Shown: positions 43,350 to 55,365 of the stretch, one piece after another
Numbering within the stretch: the first letter of the stretch is position 1
Layout: each line of letters starts with the position of its first letter
NCBI GenBank assembly: GCA_900660155.1
Contig: CABFPE010000133.1
Location: 672,806-736,805, forward strand
Origin: Hofstenia miamia
Lineage: Eukaryota; Xenacoelomorpha; Acoela; Hofsteniidae
DNA length: 64,000 nt
Direction of reading: 5' to 3'
The notes under the pieces: model-generated
Database searches by the model: none
Seen by the model: the letters and a program-made list of their open reading frames with translations, nothing else
What the model was told of the DNA's origin: nothing
Made by a program: the position numbers and the translations under genes

Positions 43350-44051
43350 TGTAATATCCTCTACTAGGCATTATCACTGTTTATCTACTGTTACTTTATA
43401 ATGTTAGCTGTGGTATTGTGGGTAAGGATTTACTTGTTGTTACTGCTTGACTAGTTTCTTCTGTTAACTTATTTAACATGGAATTAACTGCTCATTTTTT
43501 ATGTGACGAAGCCATGTGGTAACCTTCATAATGATCTCCTAGTGGGCATCTGCCTAAAGCGGATCTCCACATCCAGTTTCACCATTCCATTCAATGCTTG
43601 AGTGCCACTTCTCATTAGCTCAGTGCTTACTCAAGACATGACNAGAAGTACCTGTCGATTCAAATTTAAACTTTCTGCCAAGATGGCGGCTAAAAATAAT
43701 GTAAGCGTCATTTAGTCAAAAGTATTTTTATCAACAGACAAAAATATCTCTTTTTGACACATGTTGTTTTCTNNNNNNNNNNNNNNNNNNNNNAGTGCTT
43801 ACTCAAGACATGACACAACTCGACTTAAACTCTATTGTGTGAAAGTGATATATCTAATTGCAACCTGAACTGTTACTAGTTGTTCATTAAAAATTACATG
43901 TAGCCATTACCGAAATATATTGGCTATTTAAATATATTCTGTTCGAACAACTTCCNTTTAATTACAATAATTTTAATCAACTTCTTTTTGATCTTAGTCT
44001 CTTCTTGCAACGTTTGCAGCTTATTTCTGATTATATTTGGATGATGCTACA
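43350..44051 (-). repeat. 3' LTR of family A element (scrambled assembly)
   Basis: Starts TGTAATATCCTCTAC and ends ATGATGCTACA as read on plus. Ns at 43643, 43773-43793 and 43956 separate pieces that are out of order compared with the intact LTR at 7056-8179. The true length is probably about 1.1 kb. Confidence 0.8.
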
Positions 44052-44066
44052 TGCCCCCCCTCAGCT
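44052..44066 (-). promoter_or_regulatory. Polypurine tract of family A
   Basis: Read on minus: AAGCTGAGGGGGGCA directly before the 3' LTR (TGTAGCATC). It is the plus-strand primer site expected there, and it fixes the element's orientation. The older copy has the same feature at 5577-5591. Confidence 0.8.
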
Positions 44067-44239
44067 TGTGTTATTTTTAGCACAGCTCGTTCTCTGTGCA
44101 CCAGAGTGTCCGCCTTTTAGATTATCATTTCCATCTGCTGGTTGGCCCACATTGTTTTCTCAAATTCCATTTGCTTTGTCATTTTTAGAACTGCCTCTCT
44201 TTCTGTTGTTACAACGTTTGCGTATTTCAGGAAATGTGC

Positions 44240-47190
44240 TTCTCAGATGTCTACTGCTATTGGTGTTATCTCTCTGAGTTCGTTCATTTTCTGTGAGAAG
44301 ATGTTGTAGTATTTGTGATATAATTGAATGCCTTTAATGCCGATCATTATTGTCATTTGTGCGTCAGCTCTGCTCATGTGTGCTAGGTCCTCTCTGATTT
44401 GGTTGTTGGGATAGGAAAACATAAAGACTTTCCGTAGACTTCGAGTATTGGCCACATCCTTGTAAAAGAAACTGATGTTGTCTCTTACCTCCTTTTCTGT
44501 TATAGTGTTGGGATCGTTTTTATTTATCCGCATCATTGTAATGATTTCAACCTGCTTTGTAACATCGTAGTAGTGGTATTTCTTCTCCCATATATCTGTC
44601 CAAACTATGTTGTTTACTCCAGAGAATAGAATTATAGCTCTGGGGTTCTGTTCCTCAATTTCATTTCTGAGACCTTTCAGTTGCACATTTACGGGTTTAC
44701 CATGTGCATAGAGCTGGTCTGGCATTATTGTGCCTTCAATGTAGACCCTTTCTTTGTTGCCGTTTCGCAGCAGTATCTCTTTTGATTTTTTGTAGTCATC
44801 TCGTTCTATCATAGCTTTTGCCTTTCTTTCTGTATTTACATTTGACTTATACTCGTGGAGGAATGTCTTCACAACCTTAACTTCTTTTGGTAGTCTCCAA
44901 TGTGGGAGGACCATTGGTATCACAACAGTTTCTGGCGGTGTGCAGATTAAGATTTTCGTTTCTATTTCTTTTTCTATGTGTTGGTACAAGCCTTCCATTG
45001 TTGATGCTGTGGCTAGACCTATTGTAGTGGGGTAATTCATTTTAGCTTCGGAGATTGTATCCCAGAATGCTTGTGTCAATCCCCTTTAGCTTAGTTTTAA
45101 TCGTGTTTCTTCCTTGATTTCTATATTTGATGTAATGCACTCGACATCTACAGCCAGCTGATTATATGGTTTTAATAGCTCTTCCAGTTCTGTATGTTTG
45201 AATGCTTCAGTGAACAAAAGTTTCATCGTCGCCACTGTTTGCTGTTCCCTGAGGCTCTGGAAGTTTCTTTCCTTTATATCTTTGGCTTCTTTTGTGATTT
45301 TTATTTCAACCAGGAAATGCTTGTCGTCAATGTCTATCCATTCTAGTGTTTTGGCTGGACTGATCTCTCCCCATTTTTTGATATTTATCCTATTGATTGT
45401 TTGTTGCGTTTTGGGGGATAGTAGTAATCTGGATGATGTTAGTAGTTGTTCCTCCTCTAGCATTTCTGCTTGGGACTTTGTAACCATTTCACAGACTTCC
45501 ACCGGTTCCGTAATGCCCCCTCATTTCATCATCTTGGCACTTCAGATAATCTTAGTAAATGTGCACTGTGGGCTATCTCATTCGTAGCATTCCATTTCGT
45601 GATCAAGTGTTCTCTGCACATTTTTCTGTGCTAACATTCTTTATATTTCAGCTGTGCTTGCAAGTTTTCTTTTAATGATTTTCTTTGTTGTGAGCTAGGG
45701 TTGGTTTTAGAGTTGCTTCATCCATGTCTCGAATGTTGCTCCCCACATATACTTTCTCATTGGCTCATCGAATATCATAATTTCACTAGGGCATATCCCT
45801 GTCTTGTTCATGATGCTTATTACTGACATTTTCTCTAGCGGATTTTCGTTAATTATTATTGTGCTCAGTATGTTTTCCATTGTTTGCACTGGTTTTTCTG
45901 ATCGATTTGGTGACTCTAGTTTCCCAGTGTGACGTTTTAGTAGCCAATTCTTTGTCTGCATATTTATCGGGGCTATCACTATTTCATATTTCTTAGCTTT
46001 TGTTAATCTGTGACGAGTGTGTTGCGAAATTGGGAGTTTTATTTCCACGTCTTCCATTGTGAATATTGCTAATATCCACGGCGTTGTTCTGTATCATATC
46101 TCTGGTGCGTTTTTTTCTTAAAATAATAATTGTTTGAAGTCCTTTTTTGTGTTTAGTTCATATGCTCTATTTACCTCCGCCAGGGTCATCTGTGATGGTG
46201 AAGCGATTTTTATTTGCAGCCACCCATCTTCTACCTTTTGTTGCAACTTCATGTTTTTCCAGATCATTTGCGTCAGGCTGCACTTTATAAATAATGTGTT
46301 GGCCTTTTGTATTCCTTCCGTTTCTGTTGTTAATTCTATCATCTTTGTCTGCCTATAGAGGTTGATCGTGATGCATGGGTCTACTATGATTCTGTAGATC
46401 TGTGCCCAATAATCTATTTGCAGATCAAATTGTATTAGCTCTGGGATCATTGTGGTTTTTGATGTCCTTTCCCATGGAAAAATGTTTTCACCTAACCGGC
46501 ATGCAACTTCTATGTGCTTGGGAATATCTTCTTGTGTTGTTATTGTTATGATCACCAATCTAATGTTTTGCACTCTTGCCATTCTGGTTGTATCATCTAC
46601 TTTCTTTTCTAATGTCTTAGTATATTCTTTCTGTTTTAATATGTGTATGATCGAGAGATTCTCTGCATCAATGTTTATTTCGGGTATTCCGTCGATTTTG
46701 TCTTTGTAGGCCATTATTGCTTGTGTTGTATCCAGCATAAATACATCATCAAATACGACGTGAACTGTACTACGCATATATGGCCTTTCCAATGTTTTAT
46801 TCATCTCTTGCGGATAGCTAATAATGACATTTACTTTTGGTCTGTTGCTGGCGTCAAGCAGAATTGGTAGGTGTTTTCCTTCAACTCTCGTGACTTTTTG
46901 TATATGTGTTTCTGTTTCCGGGGATAGCTTTGCAAATGCATTATAATGCATCTTTGATGTTCCCATAAAATAAGGATGTAAAGTTTTTCCATTGATTTTC
47001 AACATTCGTTTTTCTCTCTCTTTCAATCTAACCGTTCTTTCTGATGTTGTTTCTGAGGAGGCGTGTAGCTGAGTCATCCTTAATGGTAGTTTACTGGTGC
47101 TTGGTTCACAGTCTGAAGGCTGTGAATCTGTGCTGATATTTTCTACTGCTTCGCCCTTGAATCGGCTCACAGTTACTCCTATTGGCACTT
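44240..47190 (-). mobile_element. Third coding region of family A (after pol), unknown function
   Basis: About 2.95 kb of coding-like sequence sits where an env gene would be in an errantivirus. It shows no signal peptide, membrane helix or Cys pattern expected of an envelope. The products look soluble, charged and mostly helical. Conserved blocks shared with the two other copies (2.59-5.58 kb and 8.74-9.15 kb) include KEREKRMLKI, TLHPYF, PYNQLAV.VECITS, CTPP.T..IPMVLP.WR and ISFFYKDV. No known family was recognised. It is part of the broken fossil and is described only as a region. Confidence 0.65.
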
Positions 47191-47249
47191 GACCAGCTGT
47201 GGTTCCAGATGAGATAACGTCAGCCTTGAATTGCTTTCATATCTCCACG

Positions 47250-47535
47250 GTTCTTCCACCACTTACACTTTGCCTGGAAGTCCTCCTGTCTCACCACCCT
47301 TGAATCAGCATTGTGGACTTTGGGAGGGAAAGTTGTGCTGTGCACCAGTTTTCTGTGTGCCCTTAAATCAGCGGTGCAGATTGCTGGTGGGAGAGGCTTT
47401 TTGTCCGTTGGTCTCTCTGCCCTTGAATTGGCCTTGAGGACTACTAGGACACCTTCTCACTCTACGTCGTCTATTCATCAGTTCTTCATTCTCTTCCCTT
47501 CTGCCCTTGATTCGACGTCTGGTTTGAGAACTTCT
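47250..47535 (-). repeat. Degenerate spacer repeats between pol and third coding region
   Basis: The core AATTCAAGGGCAG-type motif recurs about every 50-75 bp (read on minus near 47.50, 47.42, 47.36 and 47.29 kb). The same arrangement is seen at 8.48-8.66 kb and 2.42-2.58 kb (plus). Confidence 0.65.
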
Positions 47536-48731
47536 TCACACTCTCCTTCTTCTGTTCATTGTTGAGAGTTCCTCTGGTTGTTGGGTTCTGCGCACTCTCT
47601 TTTCCTCAGTGGGTGCATCATTTTCTTCTATTTTCCTAAATGCAGTTAATAAATTTATATCCCATGTTTCAGGGTAATATATAGGTTTATTTCTTGCTAT
47701 CCTCTGGGGCAGTGCTCTTTGGCTCAGGTCATCATTTCTGATCTCTGCTGTGTACTCGTCATTGAATTCTTCTTTGTGTATGCTGTCTAAATCATACATA
47801 TCATATATAATTTTATTGCCATTAATTCGACATATTTTGAATTTGGCATTGTCATCTATCTTTGTTTCCTTGATATCTGCTGTTGCTTGCTTCAGGTTTT
47901 GAAAATGTAATAGTCTATTGTTGTCTAGCATGTATTCATTGTTCAGTAGTGTTTGTGTTATCATGTGGGGGCTGGACCATACTGTTTTCAACTTCCGGAC
48001 TTGGTTTGTGTCTATGAGTTTAATCGGTGTGAACACATATACTTTATTGCCTACCTTGTGTGCATGACCATAGATTTTTTTATTATAATTACGTTGCTGT
48101 CTCACTGCCAACTTTTTTATATTGTGACACATCGTTTTGTGAATTCCTGTGATCTGGTTTCTTAATTGCTGTATTTATGCATTGTCCAATTTCCCGCTGT
48201 AGTTGGTATACTGTATCAAGAGTGGGGTCGCTGCGTCCCTTCTGAACATAGCTTTGAATGGTGATACTCCAGTCGTTGCATGTACCGAGGTATTGTAATA
48301 GTACTGAATAATTTTGATAACCTCTCTCCATCTACTTCCTCCTATTCGTGTTGTTTCTACTCTGATTAGCTTAATTAATGTTTGATAGAGTCATTCCACT
48401 GCTCCATTGGCCTGTGGATGATAGGCGGTTGTTTGTTTGCTTGCAATTTCTGGGAGCTTCGCCATCTCTTGGAAAAGTCCACTTTCAAATTGAGGCCCTT
48501 TAACTGTTATGATCGTTTCCATGGGTCCCAATCTCAGTATCCACTCTTTTAAGACTAGCTTGGCTGTGGTTTCTGCTGTGGTGTTTCACATCAGGACCAT
48601 TCTTGCATATTTGGTAAAGTTGTCAACCATTACTAGTAGGTACTGATAACCTTCAGAGTCCTTTGGTAGCATCTCCAAATTTATATGGACTATTTCATTA
48701 GGTTGAGTTGCGATAATTTTTCTAGCAGTGC

Positions 48732-49549
48732 TTGCTGCATTGGGAAGTGCTGTTTATTGTTGAGGAGGCATGTCGTGCACTTGTTGATAATGTCTTCCAC
48801 AACTTTCCTGATGGCTGTCATTATGAATCGTGCATTAAAATCTTTCTCCATCTGTGTTATTCCTAGGTGACCCTTCTTGTGTATCTTCCTTATCAGTTCC
48901 CTCTTGAAGTAGTCAGGTATCGCGATTCAGTTGTTTCCAGCTTCAACATATAAAAGTCCATTCCTGTTGATCTTCCAATTGTAGCATTCATAATATCCTG
49001 CCGTTATTTTAAATAGTGTAGTTCAAGGCTTTCTAATCTTCTTTATGATCTCACCTAGGATTACATTGTCTTTCTGGTTATCCACTATCTCTTGTTCCAT
49101 TATCTCCTCTCTTATGAGTATCTGTAATACTGCTTGAACCTTGCTGCATTGGGAAGTGCTGTTTATTGTTGAGGAGGCATGTCGTGCACTTGTTGATAAT
49201 GTCTTCCACAACTTTCCTGATGGCTGTCATTATGAATCGTGCATTAAAATCTTTCTCCATCTGTGTTATTCCTAGGTGACCCTTCTTGTGTATCTTCCTT
49301 ATCAGTTCCCTCTTGAAGTAGTCAGGTATCGCGATTCAGTTGTTTCCAGCTTCAACATATAAAAGTCCATTCCTGTTGATCTTCCAATTGTAGCATTCAT
49401 AATATCCTGCCGTTATTTTAAATAGTGTAGTTCAAGGCTTTCTAATCTTCTTTATGATCTCACCTAGGATTACATTGTCTTTCTGGTTATCCACTATCTC
49501 TTGTTCCATTATCTCCTCTCTTATGAGTATCTGTAATACTTCTTGAACT
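48732..49549. repeat. 409-bp tandem duplication inside integrase region
   Basis: 48732-49140 is repeated almost exactly at 49141-49549. This is either a real tandem duplication or an assembly join of two haplotypes. Confidence 0.85.
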
Positions 49550-50334
49550 TTTTTGTCCACGTTTATCTCTGGTAAGTCCTCGTATTCAGTGTGTGGCAGG
49601 AACTGAAATTGCTTCTTTTCTCCCTCTGTTTTTTGCTGCGTCTCTTTAGTATTCTGGGAGTGATGTCCAGAAATCTGCATTGTTGTGTAATGTGCCTTTC
49701 TTATGTTTGATCGTAAATGTGAATTCATTTAGGTATTCAATCCACTGGGATACAATACCGGACTTATCTCCCAAGAACTTCTTGGCCAGGCCAATCCACT
49801 GTTGTCTGTTCATACTCTGAATTCCCTTCCTATGAGAAAATGTTGAAACTTCTTGATGCTCTCAATCAGTTCAAGCATTTCTACCTTGGTGGAGCCATAG
49901 TTCTCCTTGCTTGTCCTCAGCTTGCGACTGAAGAACTGAATGGGTACTTCTTTCCCATTTCTCATTTGTCCCAATGTTGCTCCAATTGCTACCTTACTTG
50001 CATCCCAATCTAGTATGAATTTCTCATTATAATCTGGTGTATTAAGGGAAGGGAATTTCGCGAGTTCCTCTTTGATGTTGTCGAGTTCCTCTTGTTCTTG
50101 CCACATCCATTCAAATGGTACTGACTTTCTCATCAATTGGGTCATCTTCACCATTTTCCAGCTATATTTGGAATAAAGGTTCCATAATAATTGAAGAATC
50201 CCATAATTCGCTGTATGTCTTTTTTGTTGTTCGGTTTTTCTATCTTTCAGATCATCTCTCTGGCATTGTCTTTCATGCATATTCTACCTTTCTCTATTGT
50301 TCTTCTGAGGAACACTATTTTCTCTTTCAGGATA

Positions 50335-51320
50335 TTACACTTATTTCCATTGATCTAAAACCTGCGTTTTCTAAAATCGTGTTCTTGGACTGTATCACTT
50401 GTGACTATGNGCATAATGTCTTGTTCTTTTAGATGTTGATAATCCTCATCATTTATTTCGGGTATCCTGTGTGTGTCTTCCTCTTCTGCTTTCATCCCAA
50501 CGCCCTTGAGTCTGCTTTGGGGAGTACTCACGACTTCCATTGCTTCAAAATAAGTCTGATATTGGTTTTAATGTATTTTCTGTATATTCTTATCTGAGAT
50601 CTTTTCAGATTCACGTTTCAGTTCATAGCNTTACACTTATTTCCATTGATCTAAAACCTGCGTTTTCTAAAATCGTGTTCTTGGACTGTATCACTTGTGA
50701 CTATGATGTCATCTATATAGGCGTTGACTCCCTCTTCCATTCTGTGTGTCTTATTTTTCAATACCTTCGTTATATACCTTTGAAATGTTGCTGGTGCATT
50801 ACAAAGTCCGAACGCCATATATATCCACTCGTACAGCCCATATGGGGTTATGAATGCTGTCTTCTCAATATCATCTTCCTCCATCTTCACTTACCAATAG
50901 GTCAGATGATCTTATTGTCGATTAGTTCTTCTAGTATCTGATTGTATTCTTCTTTCAGCTGCTCAGGCACCCTTCTGACTGGTAGTTTGATCAGTTTGTC
51001 TGTTGTCATTACGATTTTGTGCTTTTTGCCTACTGCCTGACCAACACTTATCTCTCTGTAGTTGAATATATGTTTATGTTTCTCTAGGAGTGTCCTTAGT
51101 TGCATAATGTCTTGTTCTTTTAGATGTTGATAATCCTCATCATTTATTTCGGGTATCCTGTGTGTGTCTTCCTCTTCTGCTTTCATCCCAACGCCCTTGA
51201 GTCTGCTTTGGGGAGTACTCACGACTTCCATTGCTTCAAAATAAGTCTGATATTGGTTTTAATGTATTTTCTGTATATTCTTATCTGAGATCTTTTCAGA
51301 TTCACGTTTCAGTTCATAGC
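50335..51320. repeat. Single-N joins with duplicated flanks (assembly artefact)
   Basis: Ns at 50410 and 50630 bracket 50411-50629, which equals 51102-51320. In addition, 50335-50409 equals 50631-50705. The order RT-like, N, linker, N, RT-like is explained by a contig overlap error. Confidence 0.85.
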
Positions 51321-53429
51321 ATTGAGAATTGGTATCCTTCCTTTTCCGTGTTTTATCACACAGACACTAGACGGCATTGAAACTCGTTTGGTATTAATGC
51401 CTTTGTTGTCGTATAGCATTATATCAGCTGTTATATTGTCTTCTGTTTTGATTGTGTGCATTTTCCACTGATGCGGCTGTAGATGGATGTCTTCTTGCAA
51501 TTGAAATGTAACTGTTCTCTGCTTTTCCTGTTCCTCCTCGATTTCCATCTCCTCTTCTTTTACTTTTATCACTTTGTTCTCATAGTTAATGAGACAACCA
51601 TTTTTTGTCAGAAAATCATTTCGTAATATAACTTCATATGGTAATGCGTTGTTGTGTGTATCTACTACTACTAGAGGTTGTTTGAACATTGTGTTCGTGA
51701 TTCTAGTTTGTGCAATGTTTATCATTCCTTTTGTGTCAATGTAATCCCCTGAAGCATTAATTAATCTCTTGTTACAATTCTTCATGTCTTCTCATTGGAA
51801 TCCCAGCTTCGTAGTACATTCATCAGTAATTATAGATGTTGCTGCTCTGGTATCAATTGTTGCTTTTGTTATCACTCCATTAATGGCTATCATTATCATA
51901 TTCATCATGTCAATGTTTGTTAGGATCATTATCACTGCACAGTTGTTATGAATTGGCGCTCTACTTAGTTTTCTGACTCCTCGTCAGTTGGTGCTGCTTC
52001 ATCAATTTCATCTTCCGTCTGTAATACATTCTCTTCATCATAGTAGGCTTCCTCGTCTCCAATGACGTTTATTTGTTTTTTGCAATCTGGTTTTTTTGTG
52101 TCCTTTTTGTCAGCAACCATAGCATTTAACATCTTTCTCTTTTACTTTCCTCGTCTTACCATCTCTTCCCTTTACTTTTATTATTTTTTCTTGTTTTACT
52201 TCGGGATAGGTTTTATTGGGGGTGCTTGGCTTGAGATTGCGTCTCCATGTTGGTGCATCTTGGTGCCATGCGGCTTTCTCGTATATTTGGGTATTGTTTT
52301 CAATAGTAGCTTGTATATCGACAGCTTTCCTGATCATTCTTTCCAACTTGTCATTGACATTGCATTTAATTTCAAACTGCGTTTTGATGCTTTTGGGCAT
52401 CCCCTTACAGATGTGCAAGAACAAGTTGTATTTAGAGTAACTGTTTCCTCTCAAGCAAAGCATTAGTAGCCACTCGACTTGTTGCATGTAATTCCAGATG
52501 TCATCAGTTTTTTTTCATTTTCTTAGCATTCAAAATGATTCAGTACTGATTTTTGAAGCTTTCATTCTCATAGTAATTGATGAAGTCTCAATTAGTAGTT
52601 GATAATCGCTCTTTGTCTCTGCGTCCAAGAGCAAGTAGTGTTGGGATGCTGCTCCAGTTAGATATAATGGGAGTCTTGCCACTGCTGCCTGCTGGCTCAC
52701 TTTCCATTCCGCCATTGTCAGTTCAAACATCTGCAGCCATTTGGCAAATGTAGAATTGTAGCCATCTACTTTCCTTTGAATTCGGGTAGTGTCGCTTTAC
52801 ACAGTATTGTGTCATTGGCTGTTAATTGCGGTAAAATCAAGTTCTTGTATTTCAGCTTTTTGTGACTTGTTTGCATATCCTCCTCTTGCAGTTGTGTGGT
52901 CACTGCTTTTGTGATTTCGTTTATTATTTTCTGTTTTTCAAGATCAGAATCTTCATCTGATTCTTCAAATGTTACCTCCTTGTGGGTTGGCATGTGTGGT
53001 GCTTGTAACTTGCTCTCCCTTTCTGGCATGGAATTCGATTTTGTGAGATTGCATGTTATTTCTATTTTCCTCTTCCATTAATCATAGCAGTCTCAATTTA
53101 TCTTTGAGTTGTTCCAGTTCTCCTGCCTGTAGGTCATTGTCCTTGATTAGTTGTCTATTTGTTCTCTCCAGTTCTTGATTTTTCTCTTGCCATCGCAGGT
53201 TCTCTTCTAGAAACCTTTTGTTGGACTCTGACAGTTGGTGAGTAAGGATTTTAATTTCATTTTGAAATAGCTGATTTTGTTCTTCTAACTGCATTTCCAT
53301 GTTCACTCTGATTTTGCTCAGTATTGATTCGTTTTGTCATTCCATCTCTTTGACTTTCTAAGTCAATTGTTCTACTTGTTGTCTTAGGATTTCATCACAA
53401 TTATATCCAGTGGGTTTGTGTCTATGGGG

Positions 53430-53854
53430 TTCGTCTCCAGTTTCACCACTCCATCCAATGATTGAGTGCCACTTCTCAGCTCAATCAAGATTGCTTATGT
53501 GTACCCTACATTAGCTCAGTGCTTACTCAAGACATGACACAACTCGACTTAAACTCTATTGTGTGAAAGTATTATATCTAATTGCAACCTGAACTGTTAC
53601 TAGTTGTTTGTTAAACATTACATGCAGCCATTACCAAAATATATTGGCTTATTTAAATATATTTTGTTTGAACAACTTCCTAACCTACATTTATAATTTA
53701 CTACATGTACAGTGACTTTATCAGTCAAATATTGGTCATTAATTTAGATCTAAAATAGTATTAAGATAATTCCTAAGGTTTGGTAATCTTTTGATCTTAG
53801 TCTCTTCTTGCAACGTTTGCAGCTTATTTCTGATTATATTTGGATGATGCTACA
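53430..53854 (-). repeat. 5' LTR of family A element (shortened)
   Basis: It matches the LTR at 7056-8179 but lacks the inner ~220 bp and a middle block, and no primer-binding site can be seen. The outer end is ATGATGCTACA at 53854. Confidence 0.75.
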
Positions 53855-53859
53855 GTGCT

Positions 53860-55365
53860 ATTTAGTTAAATGAATTGTTAATTTGTAATCTTTTTGAACT
53901 TAAGTTTTGAACTTAGTGATTGTCCCCTTGAGCTTTAGAATTACGTGTAATTGCTCAGTTAATTTGTGAGGGAAATGAAATTTTTAAAAAACGGTAAATA
54001 TTTACCTTCTTTTGTTATAAATAGGGAACTTGATTGTAAGCAAACATCAAATAAATTTCGTTCTCACTGGATACCTTTTGCTTTTCTATTATATTATATT
54101 TTCCTAACAATTTTTTTTCAGAAAAGTGAAATTGCATTTATCATGTAAGTCTATATATCACAGTCTGTAATGTTAACTCTTCTTTATGCATAACCCATGT
54201 TTTACTTTTCCCAAAAACTAGTTTGTTTTTATCATATATTACACTTTTAATGTTAAGTTTAATGAAAAATTGCTCATTTTATGTATTTGGATATTACCAA
54301 AACAAATGGAATTTTTACAATGAAAAAATAGTAGCATATATGAAAAATGATGTGTTTCCCTTTGTATGTATTGATTCCCATGAAATTATCATTTTCTGTA
54401 ATAGTCAGTGAACTCAACTCAGTTTCAGAAGAACCTTGTTATGCACAATACATATCTCTTTATGAGTTGTCCATTGATGAGCAGTTTACAATTTGTGGTG
54501 TTTATCAACTCATACACAGCATGGTTCTGTGGTAAAAAATATTTTGAAAAATGGAAATTGTATTTTTCTTCTTAAGTGATTTGCACATTGAGCTGATGTA
54601 TGGTTTCAAATGTTAATTTGACTTAAAGTTCTTTGATGTCAGAATAAACATTTGAAATGAGAATCAGAAATAGTTTATGCTTTCAATTAATGGTAATGTC
54701 TCTTAGAGGGTATAACGCCTTTTTAACCATATTTGTTATAACATTTGGTTGTTACTATAATTCCATCTTGTGTACATGCATAACATATAGTGTGAATATT
54801 AGCAAAGAATGGTTAATCAAACTTCAATAGAAATTGGAGACATAATCCTGTGATCATACAAGAGATATTGATTTATTTTCATGTTAGAGGTCTTAGTGAT
54901 CAGATGTAACAATGCATTTCATACTAATAATTAAATTTATAACACATAGGCTTTCTATTGTGTGAATCATTCACCATGAAAAAAATGAAATATACGCCAT
55001 TATTAAACACATAAAGCCTTGGAGGGTTAAATCAATTACAATGCTAGATCAGATATATTCATGCCACCATGTAAAGAAATATAAATTTAATAATTACTAG
55101 GAAATGTGGGTGTGCATCTGAGCATTATATCTAGTAACACGTCAATAATTTGCTAAAACAACAAAAACCTATTAGTATGCCAACCATTCATCACAAAAAG
55201 GAACATTCACAGGAATTTTTTAGCAATGGAATTATATATTTAATGAAAAAACAGCAAAATTCTCAAGTGAAACAAATGCATTGTTCAATTTTTATGTGCA
55301 TTGTGTGCTAATTTATGTTGCAACATAAATCTTGTTATAATTTCAAAAACAAATATCATACTAAT
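53860..55365. other. AT-rich stretch, nothing recognised
   Basis: There are short open stretches of about 60 codons only, without domains or convincing splice sites. Confidence 0.45.

Larger units (their letters stand above)
43350..53854 (-). mobile_element. Ty3/gypsy-like LTR element, family A, with a third coding region
   Basis: Minus-strand fossil provirus-like element of 10.5 kb as assembled, bounded by related LTRs and a GTGC target duplication. Order in the sense direction: 5' LTR (53.85-53.43 kb, shortened); gag with a coiled-coil start and zinc knuckle (53.3-52.1 kb); retropepsin (51.9-51.3 kb); reverse transcriptase (51.2-50.65 kb, with CNAPATFQR and YIDDI boxes); RNase H (50.05-49.8 kb); integrase (49.3-47.8 kb, with HHCC, core and C-terminal domain); spacer repeats (47.53-47.25 kb); a third coding region (47.19-44.24 kb); polypurine tract; 3' LTR (44.05-43.35 kb). 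It is broken in about ten or more places, some of which are assembly faults. The LTRs differ by about 6% over the 160 bp I could compare by eye, so it is not a very recent insertion. The RT box order and integrase after RT place it in Ty3/gypsy. Confidence 0.88.

Noticed and set aside
44240-45080. SGNH/esterase-like motif (ILFSGVNNI) in the third coding region of family A
   Set aside because: The other copy lacks the GxN pattern at this position and no catalytic Ser block was found.
44240-47190. Third coding region as an env gene
   Set aside because: No signal peptide, membrane helix, furin-like site or Cys framework was seen.
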